Assembly: GCA_964400735.1 (NCBI GenBank)
Contig: CAYNVQ010000006.1
Coordinates: 62,001-126,000 of the forward strand
DNA from: CAYNVQ01 sp964400735
Lineage (GTDB): Bacteria > Acidobacteriota > Aminicenantia > Aminicenantales > Aminicenantaceae
Direction of reading: 5' to 3'
DNA length: 64,000 bases
The notes beneath the pieces were generated by a model. The model did not search any database. It was not told the DNA's origin and worked only from the letters and a program-made list of their open reading frames with translations. The position numbers and the translations under genes are program-made. Positions 8,570-17,905 of the stretch are shown piece after piece. Every line of letters starts with the position of its first letter. Position 1 is the first letter of the stretch.

Positions 8570-9254
8570 CAAGATGGCTAAAATATTGATCGTCGAAGAC
8601 GACGAGACCATCCTTATGGGTTTGAAAGATGACCTGGAGTTCGAGGGATACGAAGTCGCTGTGGCTGATAATGGGAGGAGTGGATACATGATGGCTAAAA
8701 GTGGAGATTTTCAACTGATCATTCTCGATATCCTGCTTCCGGAGCTCAACGGCTTTGAAATCTGCAAAAAGCTAAGAGAGGAAGATGTGAATACCCCCAT
8801 TTTGATGCTCACCGCGGCCAGAACAGAGGAGATAGACAAGATCATGGGATTGGAGCTGGGAGCCGATGACTACGTCACAAAACCTGTGGGTTCGCGGGAG
8901 ATGGTGGCCCGGGTGAAGGCCATCCTGAGACGGGCAGGGGAAGAGAGGAAGGCCGGGGGTATCTTCACATTCGGAGAGGTGTCGGTCGATTTCAGACGCC
9001 ATGAGGTCCTCAGATCCGGAGAAGTTGTCCATCTCACCGCTCTGGAATTCAAGCTGCTGGAGTTCTTTATTAAAAGAAAAGGGGAGGTGGTGAGCCGGAA
9101 TGATCTTCTCGATGAGGCCTGGGGAGACGCCATCATCTCTCCGCGGACGCTCGATTCTCACATCGTCCATCTGAGGAAGAAGATTGAACCAGATCCCTCC
9201 CAGCCTCGGCACCTCGTCAGTATCAGGGGAGTCGGGTACAGATTCGAATGTTGA
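8562..9254 (+). CDS. OmpR/PhoB-family response regulator (cassette 2)
   Basis: A 230-residue regulator. The receiver has E12-D13-D14, phospho-acceptor D56 (IILDILLPELNG), LMLTAAR and VTKPVGS. The winged-helix DNA-binding domain ends SIRGVGYRFEC. ATG 8562 is preferred because AAAGGAC sits 7 bp upstream; the in-frame ATG at 8574 would give a start more like the paralogs. The KPVGSREMVARVKAILRR stretch and the SPRT.D.HIVHLR recognition region are nearly the same as in the regulator at 17221, so cassettes 2 and 3 probably recognise similar DNA. No TTACA/TGACA array precedes the propeller gene here; instead there is an AAC-type word at 9293-9303. Confidence 0.94.
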   Translation: MTNKMAKILIVEDDETILMGLKDDLEFEGYEVAVADNGRSGYMMAKSGDFQLIILDILLPELNGFEICKKLREEDVNTPILMLTAARTEEIDKIMGLELGADDYVTKPVGSREMVARVKAILRRAGEERKAGGIFTFGEVSVDFRRHEVLRSGEVVHLTALEFKLLEFFIKRKGEVVSRNDLLDEAWGDAIISPRTLDSHIVHLRKKIEPDPSQPRHLVSIRGVGYRFEC

Positions 9255-9292
9255 GAAAGGCTCCACGGAAAATCCATGCAATATCCGATCAA

Positions 9293-9303
9293 TCGTAACC
9301 ACA
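9293..9303 (+). promoter_or_regulatory. Possible subclass B regulator site
   Basis: TCGTAACCACA lies between the regulator and propeller genes. It resembles TCGCAACAGAA and GCTTAACCACG in the same position of cassette 3 (17929-17950), whose regulator is a close paralog. It is a single word only, so this is a weak candidate. Confidence 0.25.
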
Positions 9304-9358
9304 AAGCGAAAAAAAAGCATTATTATCCTCCTGTAAATAAAATTAAGGGAGGAATTCG

Positions 9359-11533
9359 ATGAAAAAAATCAAAATTTCAAGGAGTTTCTTGGGAGTCCTT
9401 TTACTGGCGGTTTCGCTTGGCTTGATTCTTGCGGCAAGTGCGCAGCAGTCCGCCGAGGAAATGTATGAAGCGGCCATTTTTAAAAAAGATGCTGATGGCG
9501 ACATGGCAGGCGCCATTAAGATTTTCCGCGAAATCGTGGAGCGGTTTCCAGACAACCTGGCAATCGCTGCCAAAGCGCAGCTCCAGATAGGGATCTGTTA
9601 CGAAAAATTGGGACAAAAAAACATAAAGCAGGCACAGGAAGCTTTCCAGAAGGTGATCGATAAATATCCCGCTCAATCTGATGAAGTCAAGATCGCCAGA
9701 GAAAAATTATCTGCTATCCTAAAACCCAGACAAGCGACTGATATGAAAGTTCAGGGGTTTCAAATGAATCCCATATGGTCTGATCAAAAAATGAAAAATC
9801 TTCCCGGGAAAGGGGACGGGATCGATAACCCCCGGCCTTCGCCTGACGGTAAGTACATTGCTTTTATTGATTGGAACTCGGGTTTCGGAAATCTCTATGT
9901 TCAAGAAACGACTTCAGGAAAGATCGAATGTCTGACAGAACCCAGGCCTCCAAAAGAAAGCAAGGCCAATGTTTATGATTCAAGATGGTCTCGGGACAGC
10001 CATCTTCTGGCCTACATCTGGGAAAATGATGAGGAGAATTATGTTGATCTGTGCGTTGTCGGATTGGCAGAACCCAAACCGCGTACGCTCTACCGGGGCA
10101 GCTACGCAGAAGGTTGGATGTCACCTTTGGATTGGTCGCCGGATGGAAAAAACATTTTTGCCTTGATGGAGAAGGATGTCTTTCATTTCGCGCTCGTCCC
10201 TGTGAATGGGGGCGGCCATCACATCATCAAAACATTTGGGCCTGGAGACAATCCAGGGGGAGGACTTTTTTCTCCAGACGGACGCTATATCGCCTATGAC
10301 TCACAACAGGATAAAGAATCGATTAGTCATGATATCTGTATTTTGGCTCTCGACAGCGGAAAGGAAACGGCTGCAGCTTCCCACCCCTCGCATGACTATC
10401 TTCTGGGCTGGGCACCAGACGGAAGCAGACTGGTGTTCGCCAGCGACCGGACAGGCACCGTGGATTGTTGGACCATACCCGTTCACAATGGCGGGCCTGC
10501 GGGAAAACCCTCTCTGGCGATAAGAAACATCGGCTTTATCGGTCCCTTGGGAATGACACGGGAGGGAACTCTGTACTTCGATAGGAATCCCGGTGGAACC
10601 GCAATGAATATTTATACGGCGGCCTTTGATCCGGATTCAGGTAAGCCCGAATCTCCACCTGAGATCCTTCCCCTGCCTTTCGAAGGAAGAAATATTTTTC
10701 CCGACTGGTCGCCCGACGGCTCGACTCTTGCTTATATTTCCCTGAGGATGCCCCCTGGAAGGAGAATTCTCTGCCTTTATTCCACTGGTACAGGAAAGGT
10801 TCGAGAGATGCCATTCCGCCAGATGCTCAGTGATCCCAAATGGTCAGGTGACGGACGGTTTCTATTTGTTATGTCCAGAGATTCCAGTCGTATATTTCGA
10901 ATCGATACGGAGACCTCAGACATTCAAACGCTCGTTGAAGGAGACGTCTATTCACCGGACATCTCTCCGGATATGAATTTTCTCTACTATTGCAGTCAGG
11001 ATGAAAAGACCAAAGAGTACTTCCTCATGAGGAGGGACCTTAAAACTGGTCGCGACCAGGAAATCTACCGCAATCCTTGGGTCATATCCGACTTTGAGCT
11101 CTCGCCCGACGGCCGCAGGGTCGGCGTGATGCTTTCAGAAAATCCATATGTGCCGCCCTTTGGTGAACGTAGCAAAAATATTTTGGGAGTCATTTCCTCT
11201 TCCGGCGGGGATCTCAAAACTCTTCATGAATTCGTTCACCCGGTTGGGTCGGGTTTGGTGGCCATCGACTGGTCTCCGGACGGCCGCTATATCCTGTTTT
11301 CCAAGATTAGAACCGAGGGGTCACAGGAGGTAGGGCCACTGTCCGGACCGTGGCAGTTATGGCGGGTCCCTGCCGACGGCGGACAGGCTGAGTACTTGGG
11401 GCTTGAGTGCCGAAGATTCCGCTCTCTTTCCGTCCATCCGGATGGCCATAGGGTCGCTTTTTTCAGTCACGGAACCGAAGGTCCACAGCCGCCCAGCTTC
11501 TGGCTTGTCGAAAACTTCCTCCCCAAAAAATAA
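9359..11533 (+). CDS. Secreted TPR + PD40 beta-propeller protein (cassette 2)
   Basis: A 724-residue exported protein. AAGGGAGG lies 6 bp before the ATG and a Sec signal peptide ending near ASAQQ occupies residues 1-27. TPR region at about 28-120: MYEAAIFKKDADGD, AQLQIGICYEKLG, AQEAFQKVIDKYP. The FKK[DN]ADGD motif is shared only with the propeller protein at 18010, and the kinases of these two cassettes also pair off as subclass B. About a dozen PD40 blades with SPDG turns follow, then the ending FWLVENFLPKK. No catalytic site is recognisable. It is probably periplasmic or surface exposed and controlled by the preceding kinase-regulator pair. Confidence 0.9.
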   Translation: MKKIKISRSFLGVLLLAVSLGLILAASAQQSAEEMYEAAIFKKDADGDMAGAIKIFREIVERFPDNLAIAAKAQLQIGICYEKLGQKNIKQAQEAFQKVIDKYPAQSDEVKIAREKLSAILKPRQATDMKVQGFQMNPIWSDQKMKNLPGKGDGIDNPRPSPDGKYIAFIDWNSGFGNLYVQETTSGKIECLTEPRPPKESKANVYDSRWSRDSHLLAYIWENDEENYVDLCVVGLAEPKPRTLYRGSYAEGWMSPLDWSPDGKNIFALMEKDVFHFALVPVNGGGHHIIKTFGPGDNPGGGLFSPDGRYIAYDSQQDKESISHDICILALDSGKETAAASHPSHDYLLGWAPDGSRLVFASDRTGTVDCWTIPVHNGGPAGKPSLAIRNIGFIGPLGMTREGTLYFDRNPGGTAMNIYTAAFDPDSGKPESPPEILPLPFEGRNIFPDWSPDGSTLAYISLRMPPGRRILCLYSTGTGKVREMPFRQMLSDPKWSGDGRFLFVMSRDSSRIFRIDTETSDIQTLVEGDVYSPDISPDMNFLYYCSQDEKTKEYFLMRRDLKTGRDQEIYRNPWVISDFELSPDGRRVGVMLSENPYVPPFGERSKNILGVISSSGGDLKTLHEFVHPVGSGLVAIDWSPDGRYILFSKIRTEGSQEVGPLSGPWQLWRVPADGGQAEYLGLECRRFRSLSVHPDGHRVAFFSHGTEGPQPPSFWLVENFLPKK

Positions 11534-11647
11534 GGGGCGGTTCTGTATATGCTAATCTGGAATCTTTACGAGTTTCTATAGGAGAAATTCTTAACGCAGA
11601 CCAATGAATGGTCCTAGCTCATAGGCTCGGGGCAGGAGAATAATCAG

Positions 11648-11833
11648 CTACTTGCAGATATCGCCCCGGGTGTCTATATCGAGAATTTTGAGTGTCTCCT
11701 CCTCTTGGATATAGAGAACCCGGTGCTTCCCGGCTCTCAGCCAGTAGATGTTCTGAATGGACTGCCCTTTCATTTTGCGGATATCCCCCATGTCGGGCAG
11801 TCCCTCAATGGCCTTAATGATATTCGTTCTTAC
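11648..11833 (-). pseudogene. RelE/ParE-family toxin remnant
   Basis: On the minus strand, 61 codons up to a TAG stop read as the C-terminal two-thirds of a RelE/ParE toxin: an IEGLPDMGDIRKMKG stretch, YWLRAGKHRVLYI, then ILDIDTRGDICK. The frame is interrupted upstream by an in-frame TAG (11837-11839) and a second stop a few codons further. No start codon and no antitoxin gene are present, so this is the decayed tail of a toxin gene. The rest of the 11534-11891 gap shows only a GGGGCGGTTCTG word resembling the dispersed GGGACG repeats. Confidence 0.7.
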
Positions 11834-11891
11834 CTGCTACTCGAGTTTGGATAATTACTTTGGCGAGGGATGTGAACCGTCGGTTGAGTAT

Positions 11892-14012
11892 TCAGCTTAG
11901 AGCTTCCTTTATCCGGTCAGGAGACATGGGCAGCGTAAAGAGCCTTTTGCCGATGGCATCGCAGACGGCGTTGGCGATGACCGCCCCCATGGAGGTGATA
12001 GCCGGTTCCCCGCATCCCTGGGGAGGCATTTCGGGATTGTCTACCAGCACTGTTTCTATTTGGGGTGTCCATGAAAACCGGGGGATCTCGTAGGTGTCGA
12101 AGTTATCATCCAGGATCCTGCCTTGAGAGAAGCGGATTTCTTCTGTGAAACAGTAGCCCAATCCCATCGTGATACAGCCTTCGATTTGCAGCCTTACACC
12201 CTCCGGATTGATCACCTCACCTGTATCCTGGGCGCAAACCACGCGTTTCACCTGAACCCGGCCGCTATTCTTGTTCACAGCGACTTCGGCTATGGTGGCC
12301 AGGTATGTGCCCAGATAATCCGTGCAGGCGAGCCCGTAGCCCTTTCCGCTTGGCGCCCGCGAAAAAGCTTTCCCGAACTTTTCGGCGGCTGCCGTCAGCA
12401 CTCTTTTCATCCTCTCATCCTTTAAGTTGTGCAGCCGGAACTCCAAAGGATCCATCCCGGCCGCTTCGGCCATCACGTCGATTTGGGATTCGATGGCGAA
12501 TACGTTCGTGTTGCTTCCCGGACCGCGCCATGCTCCTGTCCCGAAGGGGTGAACGCTTCCACCTCGACCCCTTCCGCCCCATCCGCCACCCATAGATAGG
12601 ACCTTGAAGTGGGGGATGTCGTAGAAAGGCTGAGAGCTTCTGTCGCCGGCGAAATAATTGTTGTACTCCCAGAAGGCGATTTTATTCGAGCCATCCAATC
12701 CGGATTCGATGTCGATTATGGCCGCAGGCCGGAAGGTGTCGTAAAAAAATTCTTCTTTCCGGCTCCAGGCCACTTGGACCGGCTTTCCGGCTAGCTTGGC
12801 CAACCGGGCGGCCTCAACGATCTGGTATCCCTGATTTTTTCCGCCGAAACCGCAGCCCACAAAAGGTGTGATCACCCGGACTTTCTCCTGGGGAAAGCCC
12901 AGCACCTGCGCCACTTCTGATTGAGCCCGGAACGGGGATTGGGTAGAGGCCCAGACAGTGGCTTTGTTTCCCTCGATGTTGACCAAAGCCGTATGAGGTT
13001 CCGAGGGTGCGTGAGCAACATAATGGTTGTAATAGGTCTTGTCGAACGTTTTGGCCGATAGACGTTTTCCCTCTTCGATGTTCCCCTTCTCGGTCACCAC
13101 CTCTTCTTCTTGAGCCGAATCTTTGAGATGCCGGAATATGGTTCGATTGTCCAATTTCGATTTAGAGGGTTCGAATTGGGCTTTGATCAAACCCAGAGCT
13201 TTTTCGGCCACATCGGGATGTTTATGGAGGACGGCAATCAGGTCTTCGTTCTGGATGATCTTTATCCCTTCTATATCTTTGGCAGCGGATACATCCACAC
13301 TTTTGAGCGTCGCTCCATGAGCCGGAGGCCTCAATATTTTGGCGTGAAGCATTCCGGCCAAACGGATGTCTCCGGAGAATTTGGCCTCTCCGGTGACCTT
13401 CTGCCGGGCATCCATCCGGTCAGTCGGTCGGCCTGAGATGGTATGATCCCGATAGGGTTTGATAGGCGGTTTTTCTTCCAAATGGCGTTCGATCTTTTGG
13501 CCTTGGGCAAGCTGGGCATAAGTGATCTTTTTCTCCGGGTTTTGCCGATGGAAGATCACGCCTTCCTTGGAAACCAGGTTTTGTTGGTCGACTCGAAGCC
13601 TATCCGAAGCCAGTTGGATAAGAATGGCCCTCGCTTCTGCTGCAGCCTGGCGCAGGGGGGGCCCGAAATATTTCGTGCTGCGCGATCCGAAAGTCCCGCT
13701 ATCATACATGCAGAGATCGGTGTCTCCCATGACCATGTCGACCTTGTCCAGGGGCACATCCAGCTCCTCGGCCAGCATCTGCGCGAGCGATGTGTGGATG
13801 CCCTGTCCCATTTCGATCTTCCCCGTGAAACAGGACACCCGGCCATCCTCGCCTATCCGGAGATAGGCATTGAAATCCTCAGGATATCCGCGGTCCCGCC
13901 TCTGCGGTAGGAGAAGCGGGTCACCGGTGGCAAAGAATATGACGATGCCGCTGCCCACAAACTTGAGGAATTCCCGGCGGTCGAGAGTGAAACGATATTC
14001 GTCCTCTTTCAT
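11892..14012 (-). CDS. Molybdopterin hydroxylase large subunit, IorB-like
   Basis: A 706-residue xanthine dehydrogenase-family large subunit that binds the molybdenum cofactor and hydroxylates N-heterocycles or aldehydes with water as oxygen donor. The start at 14012 overlaps the small-subunit stop by ATGA, with GAGGAGAAAG upstream. The N-terminus has a Tat motif (DRREFLKFVGSG), as in isoquinoline 1-oxidoreductase beta subunits. Family marks: GKIEMGQGIHTSLAQMLAEE, GCGFGGKNQGYQ, and a C-terminal GCGEPAITSMGAVIANA carrying the catalytic Glu. The length fits the IorB group rather than XdhB-fused enzymes. No FAD subunit, cytochrome or cofactor-sulfurating chaperone gene is adjacent, so electrons probably leave via the 2Fe-2S subunit to an unlinked acceptor. 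The substrate cannot be read from the sequence. Confidence 0.88.
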   Translation of the reverse strand: MKEDEYRFTLDRREFLKFVGSGIVIFFATGDPLLLPQRRDRGYPEDFNAYLRIGEDGRVSCFTGKIEMGQGIHTSLAQMLAEELDVPLDKVDMVMGDTDLCMYDSGTFGSRSTKYFGPPLRQAAAEARAILIQLASDRLRVDQQNLVSKEGVIFHRQNPEKKITYAQLAQGQKIERHLEEKPPIKPYRDHTISGRPTDRMDARQKVTGEAKFSGDIRLAGMLHAKILRPPAHGATLKSVDVSAAKDIEGIKIIQNEDLIAVLHKHPDVAEKALGLIKAQFEPSKSKLDNRTIFRHLKDSAQEEEVVTEKGNIEEGKRLSAKTFDKTYYNHYVAHAPSEPHTALVNIEGNKATVWASTQSPFRAQSEVAQVLGFPQEKVRVITPFVGCGFGGKNQGYQIVEAARLAKLAGKPVQVAWSRKEEFFYDTFRPAAIIDIESGLDGSNKIAFWEYNNYFAGDRSSQPFYDIPHFKVLSMGGGWGGRGRGGSVHPFGTGAWRGPGSNTNVFAIESQIDVMAEAAGMDPLEFRLHNLKDERMKRVLTAAAEKFGKAFSRAPSGKGYGLACTDYLGTYLATIAEVAVNKNSGRVQVKRVVCAQDTGEVINPEGVRLQIEGCITMGLGYCFTEEIRFSQGRILDDNFDTYEIPRFSWTPQIETVLVDNPEMPPQGCGEPAITSMGAVIANAVCDAIGKRLFTLPMSPDRIKEALS

Positions 14013-14488
14013 GGTCTTTCTCCTCTCATCGTCCGTGCTGCGGTCTGGATGGCCTGGATGATCCGGGTATAGTTTCCGCAACGGCATAGATTTCCTTCCA
14101 TGGTCTCGACGATATTCTTCATGGAAGGTTCGGGATTTTTCAAAAGCATAGCGTAGGCTCCCAGGAGCATTCCAGGCGTGCAATAGCCGCACTGAAGTGC
14201 ATTGTGCTGCATAAAGGCATTTTGCAAAGGATGAAGCTTCCCGTTTTTGCCCAAACCTTCGATAGTCAAAATTTCCTTGCCCTCCGCTTCCTTGAGAGGG
14301 AATTGGCAAGACTGGACCGGCTCGTTATCGACCAGTACAGTGCAGGCCCCGCAGAATCCTTCACCGCAGCCGTATTTGGTGCCGGTCAGCTCGAGATCGG
14401 AACGCAGAACCCATAACAGCATCCGGTCCGGGGATGAAGTCATGTCGACTGTTTTCCCGTTGAGTTTGAATCGAAAAATTTTTTCCAT
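14009..14488 (-). CDS. 2Fe-2S subunit of molybdenum hydroxylase, IorA-like
   Basis: A 159-residue protein with a plant-type ferredoxin domain, GCGEGFCGACTVLVD followed by C in VQSC, and then a helical domain with CGYCTPGM and CRCGNY. These bind the two 2Fe-2S clusters that carry electrons from the molybdenum centre. Length and cysteine pattern match CoxS/IorA small subunits. It is translated first and overlaps the large-subunit gene by 4 bp. It has no export signal of its own, so it would be carried across the membrane in complex with the Tat-bearing large subunit (known for this family). Confidence 0.92.
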   Translation of the reverse strand: MEKIFRFKLNGKTVDMTSSPDRMLLWVLRSDLELTGTKYGCGEGFCGACTVLVDNEPVQSCQFPLKEAEGKEILTIEGLGKNGKLHPLQNAFMQHNALQCGYCTPGMLLGAYAMLLKNPEPSMKNIVETMEGNLCRCGNYTRIIQAIQTAARTMRGERP

Positions 14489-15080
14489 TTGTATTCCCTA
14501 TATTGAAAGTAATTTTTAGCTTATCTTAAGTTAACACAGACCATTTTCCCTGTCAAAAGAATCAATTCCTGCGAGTTGTCGCCACTAAATCTTCACCGAA
14601 TCATTACATTTCCTAAACACAAGTCGTATGGAAAAATCATATATTTTCATCAGGTATGATTGAGGGATGGATATCGGTCGGCCCATGGTACGTGAAACTT
14701 TTACAATTTCTTTACAATATCATGACGTTTCGGAGGAAAATAGAACATAATTTATCAAATATCCGCTGGAAAGAAGTCACATCAGAGCCGGTTAACCAAA
14801 ACACAATAGAATCGCAACTTTAACTCAACCTTCCATCTTTCAATACATATAAAATTGTTTTTGTGATTTTCCATCTTGAAAAAAGTCCCGTCCTATATTT
14901 AAAGAATTTCCAGGATTTCCAAAAATTTCTATCCTCTTGTATCTCTCGTTTCTCGCGAGATCATTCCCTGCTCTGTTTGACTTCGGGATTTGCCTGTATT
15001 ACATTTCATTATAAGGAAGGGGAAGATATTGATGATCCCCAATGGCTCATGATTTTTACGTAATACCAAGAGCACACAAA
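14489..15080. other. Divergent intergenic region
   Basis: A 592-bp AT-rich gap between the divergent molybdenum-enzyme operon and the cassette 3 kinase. It holds the phased half-sites at 14701-14727, followed at once by CGGAGGAAAA, a ribosome-site-like word with no gene after it. A 66-codon frame (14863-15063) has no ribosome site or similarity and I do not accept it. This may be the eroded start of a lost propeller gene, but nothing in the sequence proves it. Confidence 0.5.
14701..14727 (+). promoter_or_regulatory. Three 11-bp-phased half-sites, no adjacent gene
   Basis: TTACA (14701), TTACA (14712) and TGACG (14723) are spaced exactly 11 bp apart, like the arrays before the propeller genes at 4255 and 28214. 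The nearest forward gene is the kinase about 350 bp downstream. The site matches the subclass A type although cassette 3 is subclass B. Confidence 0.5.
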
Positions 15081-17228
15081 ATGAAAACGAAACTGGACTG
15101 GCAGAAAAGAGCGCTGATTTTATTCGCCGCCCTAATACTGATTCTCAGCGTCATCCTCACCATATTCGCCATTCGGGAAGCTGAAAGAGAAAAAATCCTA
15201 AGGCAGAGAGAAATAAACCAAGAGCAGCAGAGAACGGCAGACGCGATCGTCGATCAGGTTAGAGAAAATATCTCGGAGGCAGAAAAGCGGATACTCAGGC
15301 TGCTTGGCCAATCACAAGATCGGTTTAGTGAAGACACGCTGAGCGAAACCGCTGGCAGGATAGATGAGAATGAACCTTTGGTCTCCGACGTCTTTTATAT
15401 CGTGGATGATGGACAAATCTACTTTCCTCTTTTCAAACCACTTTACATCCTCTCTGAAAAATCAGAATACTTGGGGGAAATCCCGACTGAAATCGAGAAA
15501 GATCCACTTTTAAAAGCCGCGGAGGCTGAGGAATTCAAAAGGAGAAATTATTCTCAGGCCATCAGAAATTATAGACAATTGCTGACTTCGACTTCCGATA
15601 GAACCGCTGGCGCACTGCTCCTGAACCGGATGGCGCGGTGTTATTTGAACTCGGGGGATCCACTCAGGGCTGTCGATACATATAAAAAGATTGTAAACGG
15701 CTATGAAAAGGAGGTCGGTTCCGACGGAATTCCCTTTGCCTTGATGGCTCTTTTCCAAATGGGGTCGATATATGACCGTATGGATAGGAAGCCAGAAAGT
15801 GCGGAAGCCTTCCTAGAACTTTATGATGGTCTATTGGAAGCTGAATGGTCTTTGAGCCGGTCCCAGTTCGATTTCTACATGAGGAAGGTCAAAGCGGAGC
15901 TGTCCGGAGTGAGTGCGGAAATAGATGATGAGGAGACCAAAAAGGCCCTCGCTGAAAAACAGGCGGTCCTACGACAGCTGGAAAAGGAAAAATTGAAAAG
16001 GATGGCCACAATTGAAGATCTCCACCAAAGGGTTCTTCCAGTATTGATGACAAGAAAAAAAACTGCTCCCGTAATTCCTGAGATGTTTTCTCATTTTTCT
16101 GACACAAGCGGAGAAAATACGCATCTTGTCTCTTATGTTATGGATGAAGCAAATTCGATTATAGGATTCACTATTGATGAGAACTATTTGAAAAATGAAC
16201 TTCTTGCCTCAATAGAGGAAAAGGATACATCCAGAGATGGCTGCTCCGTTGAAGTCGTTGATAATAAACACAATTTGGTGCTAGGCAAGGATATTTCTCG
16301 AGCGGAGAACAACGGGCCTCCGCTGCGTTATTCGAAGGATTTTGAAGAAAATTTTCCTCCCTGGACAGTTAGGATTTACCAGACCGCTCCCAATGCGGCT
16401 CAGCGAGAATTCAATATGCGGCGCAATATCTATATTTCCCTGGTTGCGGTTGTCATCGCGGCCCTTCTTTTCGGCGGCTTGTTGGCGATCAGAAGCACGG
16501 CCAAGGAATTGAAACTGGCCAGGTTGAAATCCGAGTTTGTCTCCACCGTTTCCCATGAGTTCAGGACGCCGCTGACCTCCATCCGATATTTGGCCGACCT
16601 GCTCCAGAGGGGGCGTGTGGGAAAAGAGAAAAGGAAGCAACAGTATTACGAGACTATCACGCAAGAGAGCGAGCGGCTCAGCCGCTTTATCGAGAACATC
16701 CTTGATTTCTCGAAGATCGAAGCCGGAGTGAAGGAATATAAGTTTGCCGAGGTGGATGCGGTCGAGATGTGCCGGGATATCGTCTCCAGATTTCAGCAGC
16801 AGGTGGATCCTCAGGAGTTCATCATAGAAAGTGAAGTCCGATCGGAATTGCCCCAAATTTTTGCGGATAGGGAGGCCCTTTCCAGGGCAATTTTCAACTT
16901 ACTCGATAATGCCGTGAAGTATTCTGGTGACAGCCGGAAGATTTCTGTACGGGCATGGCCGGATGAGTCGAATGTATTTATAGAAGTGGAAGATGAAGGA
17001 GTCGGTATCGGGAAAGAAGAGCAGCAAAGGGTTTTCGATAAATTCTACCGGTCGGAAACTATCCACGAGAGCAGTGTCAAGGGAAGCGGGATCGGCCTGA
17101 CCATCGTGGACCATATCGTCAAAGCTCATGGGGGAGAAGTGTTCCTGGAAAGCGTATTAGGAAAAGGCACCAAAGTAAGGCTCCGTCTTCCCAGAGATAA
17201 AGAAATAAAGGTGGATGAAAATGGATAG
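15081..17228 (+). CDS. Membrane sensor histidine kinase, subclass B (cassette 3)
   Basis: A 715-residue kinase from ATG 15081, chosen because MKTKLDWQKRA aligns with the start of its paralog at 6431. An in-frame ATG at 15042 is possible and has a purine-rich stretch upstream. TM1 is at about 10-31 and ends in FAIREAEREK. The periplasmic domain of about 415 residues has TPR-like helices (QAIRNYRQLL, MARCYLNSGDP, AVDTYKKIV), the motif SDGIPFALMALFQMG, and a charged coiled-coil-like stretch (EETKKALAEKQAVLRQ...) not seen in the paralog. TM2 is at about 450-470. H492 lies in SHEFRTPL. The ATPase motifs NLLDNAVKYSG, DEGVGI and GSGIGL are intact. It slightly overlaps the regulator gene. Confidence 0.9.
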   Translation: MKTKLDWQKRALILFAALILILSVILTIFAIREAEREKILRQREINQEQQRTADAIVDQVRENISEAEKRILRLLGQSQDRFSEDTLSETAGRIDENEPLVSDVFYIVDDGQIYFPLFKPLYILSEKSEYLGEIPTEIEKDPLLKAAEAEEFKRRNYSQAIRNYRQLLTSTSDRTAGALLLNRMARCYLNSGDPLRAVDTYKKIVNGYEKEVGSDGIPFALMALFQMGSIYDRMDRKPESAEAFLELYDGLLEAEWSLSRSQFDFYMRKVKAELSGVSAEIDDEETKKALAEKQAVLRQLEKEKLKRMATIEDLHQRVLPVLMTRKKTAPVIPEMFSHFSDTSGENTHLVSYVMDEANSIIGFTIDENYLKNELLASIEEKDTSRDGCSVEVVDNKHNLVLGKDISRAENNGPPLRYSKDFEENFPPWTVRIYQTAPNAAQREFNMRRNIYISLVAVVIAALLFGGLLAIRSTAKELKLARLKSEFVSTVSHEFRTPLTSIRYLADLLQRGRVGKEKRKQQYYETITQESERLSRFIENILDFSKIEAGVKEYKFAEVDAVEMCRDIVSRFQQQVDPQEFIIESEVRSELPQIFADREALSRAIFNLLDNAVKYSGDSRKISVRAWPDESNVFIEVEDEGVGIGKEEQQRVFDKFYRSETIHESSVKGSGIGLTIVDHIVKAHGGEVFLESVLGKGTKVRLRLPRDKEIKVDENG

Positions 17229-17901
17229 AATATTGATCATCGAGGACGACAAAGCCATCCTCATGGGATTAAAAGATGATCTGGAATACGAGGGATACAA
17301 GGTCGCAATAGCCTTGAACGGGAAAGAGGGGCTTAAAATGGCCATGGAAGGGAAATTCCAGATGATTATCCTGGATATCCTGCTTCCCTGTTTGAACGGT
17401 TTCGAGGTGTGTAAGAAATTGAGGGAAGCAGGCGTCGGCACGCCTATTTTGATGCTGACGGCCGCCAAGACCGAGGAGATGGACAAGGTGACCGGGCTGG
17501 AACTGGGGGCAGACGATTATGTCACCAAGCCCATAGGGTCGCGGGAGATGGTGGCAAGAGTGAAAGCAATTTTGAGGAGAGTCAATCACAAGGGGGAAAC
17601 CGCAGATTTTCATGAATTCGGTGATATCACTGTTCATTTCAAAAGCCGGGAAGTTCAGAAGGCCGGGAAAAGAGTCCATCTGACCGCTTTGGAGTTCGAT
17701 CTCCTCACGTTTTTTATTGAGCATAAAGGAGAAGTGGTGACCAGAGATGCCATGCTGGATGAGGCGTGGGGGGATGCCATCGTCTCCCCCCGGACTATCG
17801 ATCCTCACATCGTCCATTTGAGGCAAAAATTAGAAGATAATCCGGCCAACCCGAAGCATATCGTCAGCATCAGAGGGGTAGGGTATAAATTCAATGGATG
17901 A
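17221..17901 (+). CDS. OmpR/PhoB-family response regulator (cassette 3)
   Basis: A 226-residue regulator. ATG 17221 gives MDRILIIEDD, like the paralogs, with AAAGGTGG 6 bp upstream; ATG 17215 would add two residues. The phospho-acceptor is the D in IILDILLPCLNG (residue 52 from this start); the switch LMLTAAK and lysine VTKPIGS are present. The winged helix ends SIRGVGYKFNG. It overlaps the kinase by 8 bp. The DNA-binding region is close to that of the regulator at 8562, and both precede propeller genes with AAC-type rather than TTACA-type upstream words. Confidence 0.94.
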   Translation: MDRILIIEDDKAILMGLKDDLEYEGYKVAIALNGKEGLKMAMEGKFQMIILDILLPCLNGFEVCKKLREAGVGTPILMLTAAKTEEMDKVTGLELGADDYVTKPIGSREMVARVKAILRRVNHKGETADFHEFGDITVHFKSREVQKAGKRVHLTALEFDLLTFFIEHKGEVVTRDAMLDEAWGDAIVSPRTIDPHIVHLRQKLEDNPANPKHIVSIRGVGYKFNG

Positions 17902-17905
17902 AATT

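Noticed and set aside
7937..8689. A 250-codon minus-strand frame across a kinase-regulator junction
   Set aside because: It covers conserved HisKA/ATPase and receiver coding sequence of the plus strand; no domain on the minus strand.
11892..14488. Naming the molybdenum enzyme as xanthine dehydrogenase or CO dehydrogenase
   Set aside because: There is no FAD subunit gene, and the Tat signal on the large subunit and its size fit the isoquinoline-oxidoreductase-like group; the substrate cannot be read from sequence.
14863..15063. A 66-codon plus-strand frame in the gap before the cassette 3 kinase
   Set aside because: No ribosome site, no similarity and overlap with the kinase start region.
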